Assembly: GCA_964366055.1 (NCBI GenBank)
Contig: CAYISE010000018.1
Span: 1-10,020 of the forward strand
Origin: JBBTQX01 sp964366055
GTDB taxonomy: Bacteria > Patescibacteriota > Minisyncoccia > UBA6257 > GWB1-50-10
Length of the DNA stretch: 10,020 bases
Reading direction: 5' to 3'
The position numbers and the translations under genes were made by a program. The stretch's first letter is position 1. Every line of letters begins with the position of its first letter. The notes under the pieces are model-generated. The model was not told the DNA's origin. It saw only the letters and a list, made by a program, of their open reading frames with translations, and did not search any database. This document shows positions 1-6,755 of the stretch, piece after piece.

Positions 1-13
1 GCTCTTCCGATCT
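1..13. other. Illumina adapter remnant at contig end
   Basis: GCTCTTCCGATCT is exactly the 3' end of the standard Illumina adapter (reverse complement AGATCGGAAGAGC). It sits at the very first base of the window. The thrS reading frame matches the ThrRS family up to about base 14-18, and the codons beyond (D-R-K-S) are only the adapter translated. I read this as an untrimmed adapter at an assembly edge, not genomic DNA. Confidence 0.93.
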
Positions 14-1017
14 GCCTGCTCCAACCGGCAGAAAACTTGGGCATCGTCCTGGGTGATGGCGCGGACGCGCGAAAGCCCGGCCAATTCTCCGGATTGCTCG
101 TCGCGATAGACCTTGGTCGTATTGGCGTAGCGTTGGGGGAGTTCGCGATAGCTCCACGGCTTCCGGGCGTAAATCTGCGTGTGATGCGGGCAGTTCATCG
201 GCTTCATCGCGAAGATGTGCCCTTCGCGGGTCGTGATTTTGAAAAGGTCGTTTCCGAATTTTTCCCAGTGCCCGCTTTTTTCGTATAAATCCTTTTTCGT
301 GATATGAGGGATGTCTACTTGCTCGTAGCCGGCCTTCTTTCTTAAATCCCAAACGAAATCATCCAGCAGGTTTCTTATGAGCGTGCCCTTCGGCGTCCAG
401 AGCGGCAGGCCGCCGCCCACCAAATCCGAGAAGGTGAAGAGGTCCAGTTCCACGCCCAGTTTTTTGTGGTCGCGCTTTTTTGCTTCTTCCTGCATGGCAA
501 GATATCCCTCCAGTTCTTTTTTGGAGTTGAAGGCCAAGCCGTAGATGCGGGTGAGCATCGGATTTTTTTCGTCGCCGCGCCAGTAAGCGCCCGCGATTTT
601 CTCAAGTGTGAATCCTTCCGGATTTATTTCCGATGTATTTTTCACATGACCGCCGCGGCACAAGTCCAAGAACACTTCGCCGGTTTTATAAATCGTGAGC
701 GGCTTTTTATTTTTTGAAAATTCCTTAATCAATTCAAGCTTAAACGGTTGGTCCTTGAAGATTTTTTTGGCCTCGGCGGAAGTAATTTTGCGGTCGGAGA
801 AGGGGAGTTTCTGTTTTATCAATTCCCGCATGGTTTTTTCAAATTCCTTCAAGTCATTGGGCGCAAGCGGACGGGGGAGTTTGAAATCGTAATAAAATCC
901 GTGTTCAATCACGGGCCCGATGGCCAGCTTCGCCTTGGGGAATTTCCTCAAAACCGCACAAGCAAGGAGATGAGCTAATGAATGTCTGATACTGTCTAAG
1001 TTTTTATTCATATCCAT
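1..1017 (-). CDS. thrS: Threonyl-tRNA synthetase, 3' part cut by contig end
   Basis: Charges tRNA-Thr with threonine in the cytoplasm. About 335 genuine codons remain; E. coli ThrRS has 642 residues, so the end of the catalytic domain and the anticodon-binding domain are missing off the contig. The protein has no TGS domain: the editing-domain motif HSLAH (H12, H16) comes almost at once, and its partner C120-xxx-H124 (LCRGGH) completes the Ser-tRNA editing site. The class II core follows: RIYGLAF near 158, MKPMNCPHH with zinc ligand C276, and motif 2 arginine R305 in KVYRDEQSGEL. The zinc-ligand histidine of the usual TQDDAH is Q327 here. The start is ATG 1017 (MDMNKN) or ATG 1011 (MNKN); neither has a Shine-Dalgarno sequence, and TATAAA lies 5-10 bases upstream. 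Codons 1-18 are AT-rich and unlike the rest; they appear to replace an older start at 1351 (see the pseudogene entry). The final codons are adapter. Confidence 0.93.
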   Translation of the reverse strand, partial: MDMNKNLDSIRHSLAHLLACAVLRKFPKAKLAIGPVIEHGFYYDFKLPRPLAPNDLKEFEKTMRELIKQKLPFSDRKITSAEAKKIFKDQPFKLELIKEFSKNKKPLTIYKTGEVFLDLCRGGHVKNTSEINPEGFTLEKIAGAYWRGDEKNPMLTRIYGLAFNSKKELEGYLAMQEEAKKRDHKKLGVELDLFTFSDLVGGGLPLWTPKGTLIRNLLDDFVWDLRKKAGYEQVDIPHITKKDLYEKSGHWEKFGNDLFKITTREGHIFAMKPMNCPHHTQIYARKPWSYRELPQRYANTTKVYRDEQSGELAGLSRVRAITQDDAQVFCRLEQADRKS

Positions 1018-1036
1018 GATTTTATACCGCGGTTCA

Positions 1037-1067
1037 CCCGCCTAACTTTTTGGATTTAAAAAGTTAG
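1037..1067. repeat. Inverted-repeat arm plus third inner copy forming a hairpin
   Basis: CTAACTTTTT at 1042-1051, inside the outer repeat arm, is followed six bases later by its complement AAAAAGTTAG at 1058-1067. The same complement occurs again in the far arm at 1280-1289. The arm can therefore pair locally (10-bp stem) or with the distant arm (19-bp stem spanning the gene). There is no run of U after the hairpin on the minus strand, so it is not a standard terminator. Confidence 0.75.
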
Positions 1068-1274
1068 AAAGCGTTTTCCTGATCCAATTTCTACTGCTGC
1101 GGCATCATACTTGTTATGATGCGCTTCGAAATAGATAATTTCAAATGGGCCGCGAAATTGGGTTGAGGTCACTTTTCCTTGGTTATGGGATTGGAAACGC
1201 TTTCTTAGATCATTTGTCATGCCAGTGTAAAATTGGTTGTCTTTTAAACTTCTCATAACGTATACATACCACAT
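1056..1274 (-). CDS. Small GIY-YIG nuclease-domain protein (UPF0213/YhbQ-like), probably shortened
   Basis: A 72-residue single-domain GIY-YIG protein. Visible motifs are WYVYV (the GIY strand), FYTGMT (the YIG strand) and LRKRFQSHN with the conserved arginine and His-Asn of the family, then GKV-TST and PFEIIYFEA. The family usually runs 80-100 residues, with a segment like DA-x-REK-x-LK-x-GxGKR carrying the metal-binding glutamate, followed by a basic tail. Here it reads DAAAVEIGSGKRFLTF and stops, so about four residues around the glutamate and the whole tail are missing; E may survive in VEIG. The stop codon TAA lies in the loop of a hairpin made by the inner repeat. The gene fills the inverted-repeat cassette and lies inside the old thrS start. 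It could be a homing-type nuclease or a decayed remnant; whether it is active cannot be told. Confidence 0.8.
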   Translation of the reverse strand: MWYVYVMRSLKDNQFYTGMTNDLRKRFQSHNQGKVTSTQFRGPFEIIYFEAHHNKYDAAAVEIGSGKRFLTF

Positions 1275-1275
1275 G

Positions 1276-1294
1276 ATCCAAAAAGTTAGGCGGG
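1276..1294. repeat. Second arm of the 19-bp inverted repeat
   Basis: ATCCAAAAAGTTAGGCGGG is the exact reverse complement of 1037-1055. On the minus strand it directly precedes the GIY-YIG start codon and supplies the TAA that ends the broken thrS reading frame. Confidence 0.9.
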
Positions 1295-1351
1295 CAAGAC
1301 AAGATGAGCCAGCGAATGGCGGATATTTTCCAAATGAACCGTTTTTCCCAT
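1286..1351 (-). pseudogene. thrS: Truncated original 5' end of thrS
   Basis: The reading frame MGKTVHLENIRHSLAHLVLPA then stop is plainly a ThrRS N-terminus: IRHSLAHL is identical to residues 10-17 of the current gene and carries the HxxxH editing motif. About 19 codons are genuine; the last two and the TAA come from the cassette's inverted repeat. Its ATG lies two bases after the stop of the upstream membrane-protein gene (TAA-TC-ATG), the tight spacing expected of an operon. Its codons (CGC, TCG, CTG) resemble the body of thrS, whereas the start now in use has AGA, TCA, TTA. I infer that this is the native start, cut off by insertion of the cassette. Confidence 0.85.
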
Positions 1352-1353
1352 GA

Positions 1354-2853
1354 TTATTTTATTATAGGCGAATTCTTTTGAGAGAGCGAATCAAGATTTT
1401 TGCGGGCGTCGTCGTAAGTCGGATTTATTTCCAGTTCTTTTAGAAACTCGCCGCGGGCGTTTTTAAAATCACCGTAAGCCGCATAAATCAGACCGATATT
1501 ATTATGCACGAGAGGTTCAAGCGGATTAAGCGCCAATGCTTTTTTAAATTCAATCTCGGCGTTTGATGTATCTCCATCCAGATAATACATTGCTCCTAAA
1601 TTATTGCGGCTGAATGCCGAGTTGGGAGAAGTAGCGATTGCGTTGCGCCAGAAAGCGAATCGCTCTTTGAAGACGGGCAGGCGGAGAAGGGAAAGAATGG
1701 AAAAAACGAGAATGAACGATATCGCCACTTTTTGAAGGGCTTTTCTTTTTTCTTCATCTTTGAATATCGGCAGAATCTCCAACCCGAATATGAGGAATCC
1801 CAATAAGGGAACATACAGGCGATGTTCATGAAAAACCGGCGGGTTGATGCCGATTTGAATAAGCGACGGGAAGATAAAAAGAATAAACCACGTTATCCCG
1901 AACCACATCGCGGGAGTACATTTTTTCTGAATAATTACAAGAAACGCGAGAAGAGCGATGCCGACAAATCCCGGAATAAACAATGAGTCCCTCATAATGG
2001 GAAAAACAGAGAGATGAAAGGGGAAGAGAATCTTCCCGATGTAGGGGATAAACGCGGGAATCCCCGAAAGAAGGGACTGCAGTGTTTCTTTTATTCCATA
2101 ACCGAGACCGTTTCCCAGAGCCATTGAACGGAGAGAGAGCCAGACGATAGCCGAAGTCAGCCAGCCGATCGCGAGAACGAGGGTCTTGTTTGAAAGCATC
2201 CTTTCTTTCCGGATGAAGAAATAATAAAAGAGGCACAATAACGGCAATACGAGAGCGCTTTCTTTTGAGAGGAGCGCCATTAGGAATGAAAGCGCGTGAA
2301 GAAAATACCATCGTTTTTTGGAAGAAGAAATGAATTTGAGGAACGCGAAAAAAGACAGGAATACGAAGAATCCGAGAACAATATCGTTCAGGCCGGGGAT
2401 CCATCCGATGGCTTGAGAAATAGCGGGGTGGGTCGCGAAGACGAGCGCGGCCGCGAGCGATTTCTTGCGGGAATATCGCAACTCAAGCAAAGTGAAAAAT
2501 ACGAGCAGAGTCGTCAGGAAGTGGAAAAACACGTTTATGAAGTGGTAAACGGCCGGAGAAGAGCCGCCCAATAATGAGCCGAGCATGAATGTTAAAGTGA
2601 GCGCGGGACGGTAGTAAACTTTCGCCCCGTTTCCGCTGATAAACACGTCGGTCTGAAACGCCTTGAGGATATTTGAAGGATTATGGAGGAACGGCTGATT
2701 TTTTATTATCAGGACGTTATCATCCAGATATGTGAATCCGAAACCGATAGCGCGCGCGTATAATCCGACGGTGAAAATAAATATGAGAATAAAAGGCAGT
2801 ATGCGGCGGAAAGCGCCGTTCCGAAATACTTTTTCAAAGTACCCGAACTTCAT
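1354..2853 (-). CDS. Multi-pass GT-C type glycosyltransferase-like protein with C-terminal TPR repeats
   Basis: A 499-residue membrane protein with roughly 10-12 hydrophobic segments from about residue 18 to 400, then a soluble C-terminus with about three tetratricopeptide repeats (for example NNLGAMYYLDGDTSNAEIEFKKAL and NNIGLIYAAYGDFKNARGEFLKEL, given here in part). The first loop carries the acidic pair D44-D45 (FTYLDDNVLI), as in GT-C lipid-linked-sugar transferases. YRPALTL, HPAISQAIGW-PGLNDI and HEHRLYVPLLGF recall the eukaryotic TMTC/O-mannosyltransferase-like and bacterial PMT-like TPR family. A role in envelope glycosylation is family inference; no substrate can be named. The start codon lies inside dnaE (20-base overlap), which suggests translational coupling, and no Shine-Dalgarno sequence is seen. 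It was probably cotranscribed with thrS before the cassette arrived. A plain TPR membrane protein without catalytic role is possible. Confidence 0.82.
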   Translation of the reverse strand: MKFGYFEKVFRNGAFRRILPFILIFIFTVGLYARAIGFGFTYLDDNVLIIKNQPFLHNPSNILKAFQTDVFISGNGAKVYYRPALTLTFMLGSLLGGSSPAVYHFINVFFHFLTTLLVFFTLLELRYSRKKSLAAALVFATHPAISQAIGWIPGLNDIVLGFFVFLSFFAFLKFISSSKKRWYFLHALSFLMALLSKESALVLPLLCLFYYFFIRKERMLSNKTLVLAIGWLTSAIVWLSLRSMALGNGLGYGIKETLQSLLSGIPAFIPYIGKILFPFHLSVFPIMRDSLFIPGFVGIALLAFLVIIQKKCTPAMWFGITWFILFIFPSLIQIGINPPVFHEHRLYVPLLGFLIFGLEILPIFKDEEKRKALQKVAISFILVFSILSLLRLPVFKERFAFWRNAIATSPNSAFSRNNLGAMYYLDGDTSNAEIEFKKALALNPLEPLVHNNIGLIYAAYGDFKNARGEFLKELEINPTYDDARKNLDSLSQKNSPIIK

Positions 2854-5800
2854 CGCATATGAACTTCGTGTCCCCGTTTTTCCAGGAGAGAAAACCGTCC
2901 ACGAGCACGGCTTGGTTTTCCTGCCAGATATCGGCCGTTTTGCTTAAAAGATCGTTGAAGACCAGAAGTTCCATATTATCGTTCAAGTCCTCCAAGGTTA
3001 TGAAAAGCATCGGCTGGCCTTTCTTAGTCACTATTTTCTGGATGGCGCTTACGACCCCCGCCAGCCGGAACTTCAAAGACCGCTCGCCGTTTTTGGGCAA
3101 ACTCAAGGCGAATTTAATCGTTTTCGCCGTGCCGTTTATTTTTTCCTGGTGGCCGTTCATCGGATGGTCGGTAAGATAAAGTCCCAGCAGTTCTTTTTCC
3201 CAGGCGAGCTTTGATTTCCTGTCCGCCGGCGGAGCGGGTTTCAGCCGCAACGAAGCGAAGGACGAAGTCGCGCCGAAAAGGGAACTCTGGTTGGTCGCGG
3301 CGCTTTTCTTGGCGGCTTGATTGTATTTAATCAGGTCTTCAATATTCGCGAGAAGCTGGCCGCGCTCCAAGTTGAAAGAATCAAAAGCGCCGGCTTTGAT
3401 TAAACTTTCCAGGGATTTTTTGTTCAGGTCGCGGTGCTGGACGCGGGCGAGAAAATTACTCAAATCCGCGAATGGCCCGCCCCGACCGCGTTCCTCAATA
3501 ATAACGTTCACGATATTCATTCCGACGTTCTTCACGGCCGCCAATCCGAAACGGATATTCGGTCCGTCCACCGTAAAATCCTGAAAGCTCAAATTAATAT
3601 CGGGCGGCAGCACTTTTATATTCAGATGCCGCGCTTCGTTCACCAGAAAATTAATCCGTTCTATTTCCGTGCCGGAGATGTTCAATAAGCTCGCCATAAA
3701 CTCCACCGGATAATGGGCCTTCAAATAAGCCGTTTCGTAGCTAATCATCGCGTAACAGGCGGCGTGACTGCGGTTGAAGCCGTACCGGGCGAAAGGTGGA
3801 AAGAGGTCCCAGATGGCATTCGCGGTTCCGGAATTAATCCCGTTTTTAATCATTCCGTTTATTAATTTTTCTTTCTGCTCATCCAAAAGCGTTTTGATTT
3901 TTTTGCCGATGGCCTTCCGGAGCGTGTCGGCCTCGGCGAGCGTGAAACCGGCCAAGTCCCGCGCGATTCGCATCATCTGTTCCTGATAGACGCCCACGCC
4001 GTAGGTTTGGGAAAGAATCGGTTCCAGCTTCGGATGAAGATAGGTGATTTTTTCACGGCCGAATTTGCGGTTGATATACCGGGGAATCAGTTCTATCGGA
4101 CCGGGACGGTATAAGGAAATCATCACGATAATATCTTCCAGCGCGGTCGGTTTCAGGTCTTTGAGATAATGGCGCATACCGGATGATTCCAGTTGGAAGA
4201 TACCGGTCGTATCGGCCGCCTGAAATAGCTTGAAAGTAGCGGAGTCGTCCAGCGGAATTTTTTCAATATCAACATCCGCGTTATGAATTTCTTTTATAAG
4301 CCGCAATGTTTTTTCAATGATGGTTAAATTTTTCAGTCCCAGAAAATCCATCTTCAAAAGTCCCATATCTTCCACGCTGTGCATCTCAAACTGCGTAAGA
4401 ATCGTGTCCTCGCCCTGGGGCGCTTTTTGAAGCGGCATCAAATTCGTGAGCGGCTCGTCGGAAATCACGACTCCGCAGGCGTGGACGGAGGCGTGCCGGG
4501 CGGTGCCTTCCAGTTTCACCGCCGCATCAAGAATCTTTTTCGCGTCGGAGTTATTTTTGTAAAGTTCTTTCAATTCCGGAATGGTTCCGAGCGCCGTTTT
4601 CAAATCGGTTACTTTGGAATTTATGTTTACCGGCAGAAGTTTGGCAATCCGGTCGCAGAGAGCGTAGGGAAAACCCATCGCCCGGCCGGCGTCCCGCACC
4701 GCGGCTTTGGCCATCATTGTTCCGAAGGTGATAATCTGGGCGACGCGAGCGGCGCCGTATTTTTCCCGGACGTAGGCCAGCACTTCGTCGCGGCGCGTGT
4801 CGGTAAAATCCATATCAATATCGGGCGCTTGGATGCGGTCGGGATTCAGGAATCTTTCAAAAAGGAGGCCGTATTCCAAAGGGTCAATATTCGTAATGCC
4901 CAGAATGTAAGCGATAATACTGCCCGCCGCCGAGCCGCGGCCCGGCCCCACCACGATGCCGTGGTCTTTCGCCCAATTCACAAAGTCCTGCACAATCAAG
5001 AAGTAGTCGGCGAAGCCGGTTTTTTTAATTACGCCGAGTTCCATCTCCACTCTTTCTTTCACAACTCTGGTTGCTTCCGGATAACGATTGCGCGTCCTTT
5101 CCTTCACGAGCGATTCCATGTACTCGTAGGAGGTCTTTTCATTGGGGACCGGAAATTTCGGAAGGCGCGTTTTGCCGAGTTCCAATTCCCAGCGGCACTG
5201 CTCGGCGATTTTAACCGTGTTTGAAATCGCCTCGGGAATGTTTTTGAAAATTTCCGCCATTTCTTCGGGCGAGGCGACGGACAAATCGTATTTTTTCAAA
5301 CTCAAGCGGTCCTCGTCGTCCATCCGGCTGTTTGTCTGCACCGCGAGAAGGATTTCGTGGGCGGTGCGGTCGTCTTTATTCACGTAGTGGATGTCCTGCG
5401 TCGCGACGATAGGAATGCCGAGTTTTCGGGAGATTGCGAGAATCGGTTCGTGAAGTTCCGGCGCGTGGGGCTGAATCTCCAAATAAAAATCCTCGCCGAA
5501 TAAATTCTGATACCGCGCGGCGCTCGCTTCCGCTTCTTTAAAATTTTTCGCCGCGAGCAATCTGGCGATTTCGCCGGAATAACAGCCGGAGAGGCAAATG
5601 AGTCCCTCGTGATATTGAGCCAAAAGTTCTTTGTCAATCCGGGGTTTGTAATAAAATCCCTCCAGATTCGCGATAGTCACGAGTTTGATTAAATTTTTCC
5701 AGCCGATTTCATTTTTTACGAGCAATATCAAGTGAAATCTTTTCTCGTCAATCTTCGGTCGCTTGTTTAAATGTCCGTAAGGCGCGAGATACGTTTCCAC

Positions 5801-5995
5801 GCCGATAATTGGTTTCACGCCCGCCTGCTTGGATTTTTTAAAAAACTCCACGGCGCCGTAAAGATTGCCGTGGTCGGTGAGCGCGATCGCGCTCATGCCA
5901 AATTCTTTTGCCTTGCCAATCAACTGGTCAATTTTTGCGAGCCCATCCAACAGAGAATAATGCGAATGGACGTGAAGGTGGATGAACTTGGACAT
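2834..5995 (-). CDS. dnaE: DNA polymerase III alpha subunit, short form
   Basis: Replicative DNA polymerase, 1053 residues from ATG 5995. I chose this start because MSKFIHLHVHSHYSLLDG is the usual beginning of the PHP domain; the frame stays open 34 codons further upstream, but those run through the divergent promoter region. The PHP domain (about 1-280) keeps its metal-site pattern: H8-x-H10, D41-H42, E66, H88, C138, D201-x-H203. It may therefore proofread 3' to 5', unlike the degenerate PHP of E. coli; that is inference. The palm has GPGRGSAAGS (350-359), PDIDMDF (391-397) and the third catalytic aspartate in LLKMDFLG (D550). HhH-type and OB-fold parts follow (FRLAGVVSAIQKIV to LLVFNDLL). 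The protein ends just after the OB fold, so the C-terminal tau-binding region of the 1160-residue E. coli protein is absent. Its last 20 bases overlap the next gene. Confidence 0.96.
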   Translation of the reverse strand: MSKFIHLHVHSHYSLLDGLAKIDQLIGKAKEFGMSAIALTDHGNLYGAVEFFKKSKQAGVKPIIGVETYLAPYGHLNKRPKIDEKRFHLILLVKNEIGWKNLIKLVTIANLEGFYYKPRIDKELLAQYHEGLICLSGCYSGEIARLLAAKNFKEAEASAARYQNLFGEDFYLEIQPHAPELHEPILAISRKLGIPIVATQDIHYVNKDDRTAHEILLAVQTNSRMDDEDRLSLKKYDLSVASPEEMAEIFKNIPEAISNTVKIAEQCRWELELGKTRLPKFPVPNEKTSYEYMESLVKERTRNRYPEATRVVKERVEMELGVIKKTGFADYFLIVQDFVNWAKDHGIVVGPGRGSAAGSIIAYILGITNIDPLEYGLLFERFLNPDRIQAPDIDMDFTDTRRDEVLAYVREKYGAARVAQIITFGTMMAKAAVRDAGRAMGFPYALCDRIAKLLPVNINSKVTDLKTALGTIPELKELYKNNSDAKKILDAAVKLEGTARHASVHACGVVISDEPLTNLMPLQKAPQGEDTILTQFEMHSVEDMGLLKMDFLGLKNLTIIEKTLRLIKEIHNADVDIEKIPLDDSATFKLFQAADTTGIFQLESSGMRHYLKDLKPTALEDIIVMISLYRPGPIELIPRYINRKFGREKITYLHPKLEPILSQTYGVGVYQEQMMRIARDLAGFTLAEADTLRKAIGKKIKTLLDEQKEKLINGMIKNGINSGTANAIWDLFPPFARYGFNRSHAACYAMISYETAYLKAHYPVEFMASLLNISGTEIERINFLVNEARHLNIKVLPPDINLSFQDFTVDGPNIRFGLAAVKNVGMNIVNVIIEERGRGGPFADLSNFLARVQHRDLNKKSLESLIKAGAFDSFNLERGQLLANIEDLIKYNQAAKKSAATNQSSLFGATSSFASLRLKPAPPADRKSKLAWEKELLGLYLTDHPMNGHQEKINGTAKTIKFALSLPKNGERSLKFRLAGVVSAIQKIVTKKGQPMLFITLEDLNDNMELLVFNDLLSKTADIWQENQAVLVDGFLSWKNGDTKFICDEVRVL

Positions 5996-6002
5996 ATATA
6001 CT

Positions 6003-6031
6003 ATTTTATTGAACCCCGATTTTAAAAACAA
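6003..6031 (-). promoter_or_regulatory. Promoter for dnaE, likely leaderless transcript
   Basis: On the minus strand, TTGTTT (6031-6026), a 17-base spacer and TAAAAT (6008-6003). Only seven bases separate the -10 box from the dnaE ATG at 5995, so transcription should begin at or next to the start codon. There is no Shine-Dalgarno sequence, which agrees with a leaderless message. Confidence 0.6.
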
Positions 6032-6053
6032 TTGCTCCCGCGGTCTTTTTATT

Positions 6054-6081
6054 TTGTAACTTGCCCAAGATGGGTTATTAT
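6054..6081 (+). promoter_or_regulatory. Promoter for rnhB
   Basis: TTGTAA (6054-6059), 16 bases, TATTAT (6076-6081). The expected start near 6088 gives a leader of about 13 bases before ATG 6101. It is back to back with the dnaE promoter in the 105-base gap. The match is moderate and the AT-rich context offers alternatives. Confidence 0.4.
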
Positions 6082-6100
6082 TAAAAAATAAGCTCAAAAT

Positions 6101-6715
6101 ATGGCTTTCAGATACATTATTGGCATTGATGAGGTAGGCAGGGGGGCGCTGGCGGGTCCGGTAACCGTCGGGGCGGTGGCTTTAAGAGTGGGAGCGAGGT
6201 TTGAACCCGGCATTTTGAAGAACCGGAGGATTAAACTGCGGGATTCCAAGAGAATCAGTCCGGCGGGAAGGGAACGTTGGGTGAAATATTTAAGAGGAAG
6301 GAAGGACATCCGATTCAAGGTGGCGAGCGTTTCTCCGAAAATAATTGACCGAACGAATATTTCCCGAGCGGCCAATCTCGCGGCGACGCGGGCGTTTGAA
6401 AAATTGGCCGATTATCCCGTTTTAAAAACCCAGCCGCTGGTTTTTTTGGACGGCGGGTTGTATTTGAAGGGGAACTGGGGGAAAAGATTGAAAGTGCGCA
6501 CCGTGGTCAAGGGTGATGAAAAAATAGACGCGATAAAATTGGCTTCCATCGTCGCGAAGGTGTATCGCGATAAATTAATGACCCGCCGCCATAAAAAATA
6601 TCCCCGCTATGGTTTTCCGAAACACAAGGGCTACGGCACCGCGCTTCACATCAAATCGCTCAAACATTACGGCCTTTCTGAAATCCACCGGAAAAGTTTC
6701 TGCAGGTTTATTTAA
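6101..6715 (+). CDS. rnhB: Ribonuclease HII
   Basis: Cuts the RNA strand of RNA-DNA hybrids and starts removal of single ribonucleotides from DNA. The 204 residues are the normal length for the family and the domain is complete. Catalytic acids are visible: D10 and E11 in GIDEVGRGALAGP, D117 in LVFLDGG, and D139 in VVKGD just before IKLASIVAKVYRD. The C-terminal YGFPKHKGYGTALH (170-183) is also typical. ATG 6101 is preceded by an A-rich stretch without Shine-Dalgarno sequence. It is divergent from dnaE and stands alone, facing rnpB, whose terminator begins about 20 bases after its stop. Confidence 0.96.
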   Translation: MAFRYIIGIDEVGRGALAGPVTVGAVALRVGARFEPGILKNRRIKLRDSKRISPAGRERWVKYLRGRKDIRFKVASVSPKIIDRTNISRAANLAATRAFEKLADYPVLKTQPLVFLDGGLYLKGNWGKRLKVRTVVKGDEKIDAIKLASIVAKVYRDKLMTRRHKKYPRYGFPKHKGYGTALHIKSLKHYGLSEIHRKSFCRFI

Positions 6716-6722
6716 AAAGTTT

Positions 6723-6755
6723 TCAAATAAAAAATCCCCCGCCGAAGCGGGGGAT
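6723..6755 (-). terminator. Intrinsic terminator of rnpB
   Basis: Read on the minus strand, ATCCCCCGC-TTCG-GCGGGGGAT forms a 9-bp stem capped by a UUCG tetraloop (6755-6734), followed by TTTTTATTTG. The T run lies only on the rnpB side, so it terminates rnpB; for rnhB transcripts coming from the other side there is a hairpin but no T run. Confidence 0.9.

Larger units (their letters stand above)
1037..1294 (-). mobile_element. Small GIY-YIG cassette with 19-bp terminal inverted repeats
   Basis: A 258-bp unit is bounded by a perfect 19-bp inverted repeat, CCCGCCTAACTTTTTGGAT at 1037-1055 and its reverse complement at 1276-1294. It contains little besides one GIY-YIG nuclease gene, whose ATG follows the outer repeat by one base. 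It separates two homologous 5' ends of thrS: a truncated one at 1351-1295 and the one now in use at 1017. The base pair CA abuts both outer ends, which may be a 2-bp target duplication or chance. No transposase is present. Mobility is inferred from the ends and from the split gene; the GIY-YIG fold is known in homing endonucleases. Confidence 0.7.

Noticed and set aside
1..1017. thrS as a naturally truncated gene
   Set aside because: The frame runs to base 1 and the break coincides with a sequencing adapter, so the loss is from assembly.
1042..1067. Terminator after the GIY-YIG gene
   Set aside because: The hairpin stem is AT-rich and no T run follows on the minus strand.
1826..2404. 192-codon frame overlapping the TPR membrane gene
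   Set aside because: Same strand but another frame of a clearly coding membrane protein; rich in R, S and P with no family likeness.
4379..5224. 281-codon open frame on the plus strand inside dnaE
   Set aside because: It lies fully antisense to the conserved polymerase palm and PHP coding region; it stays open only because of the codon pattern of dnaE.
5996..6097. Upstream extension of dnaE by 34 codons
   Set aside because: The extra residues match nothing in DnaE, and the stretch holds the divergent dnaE and rnhB promoters; MSKFIHLHVH is the usual start.
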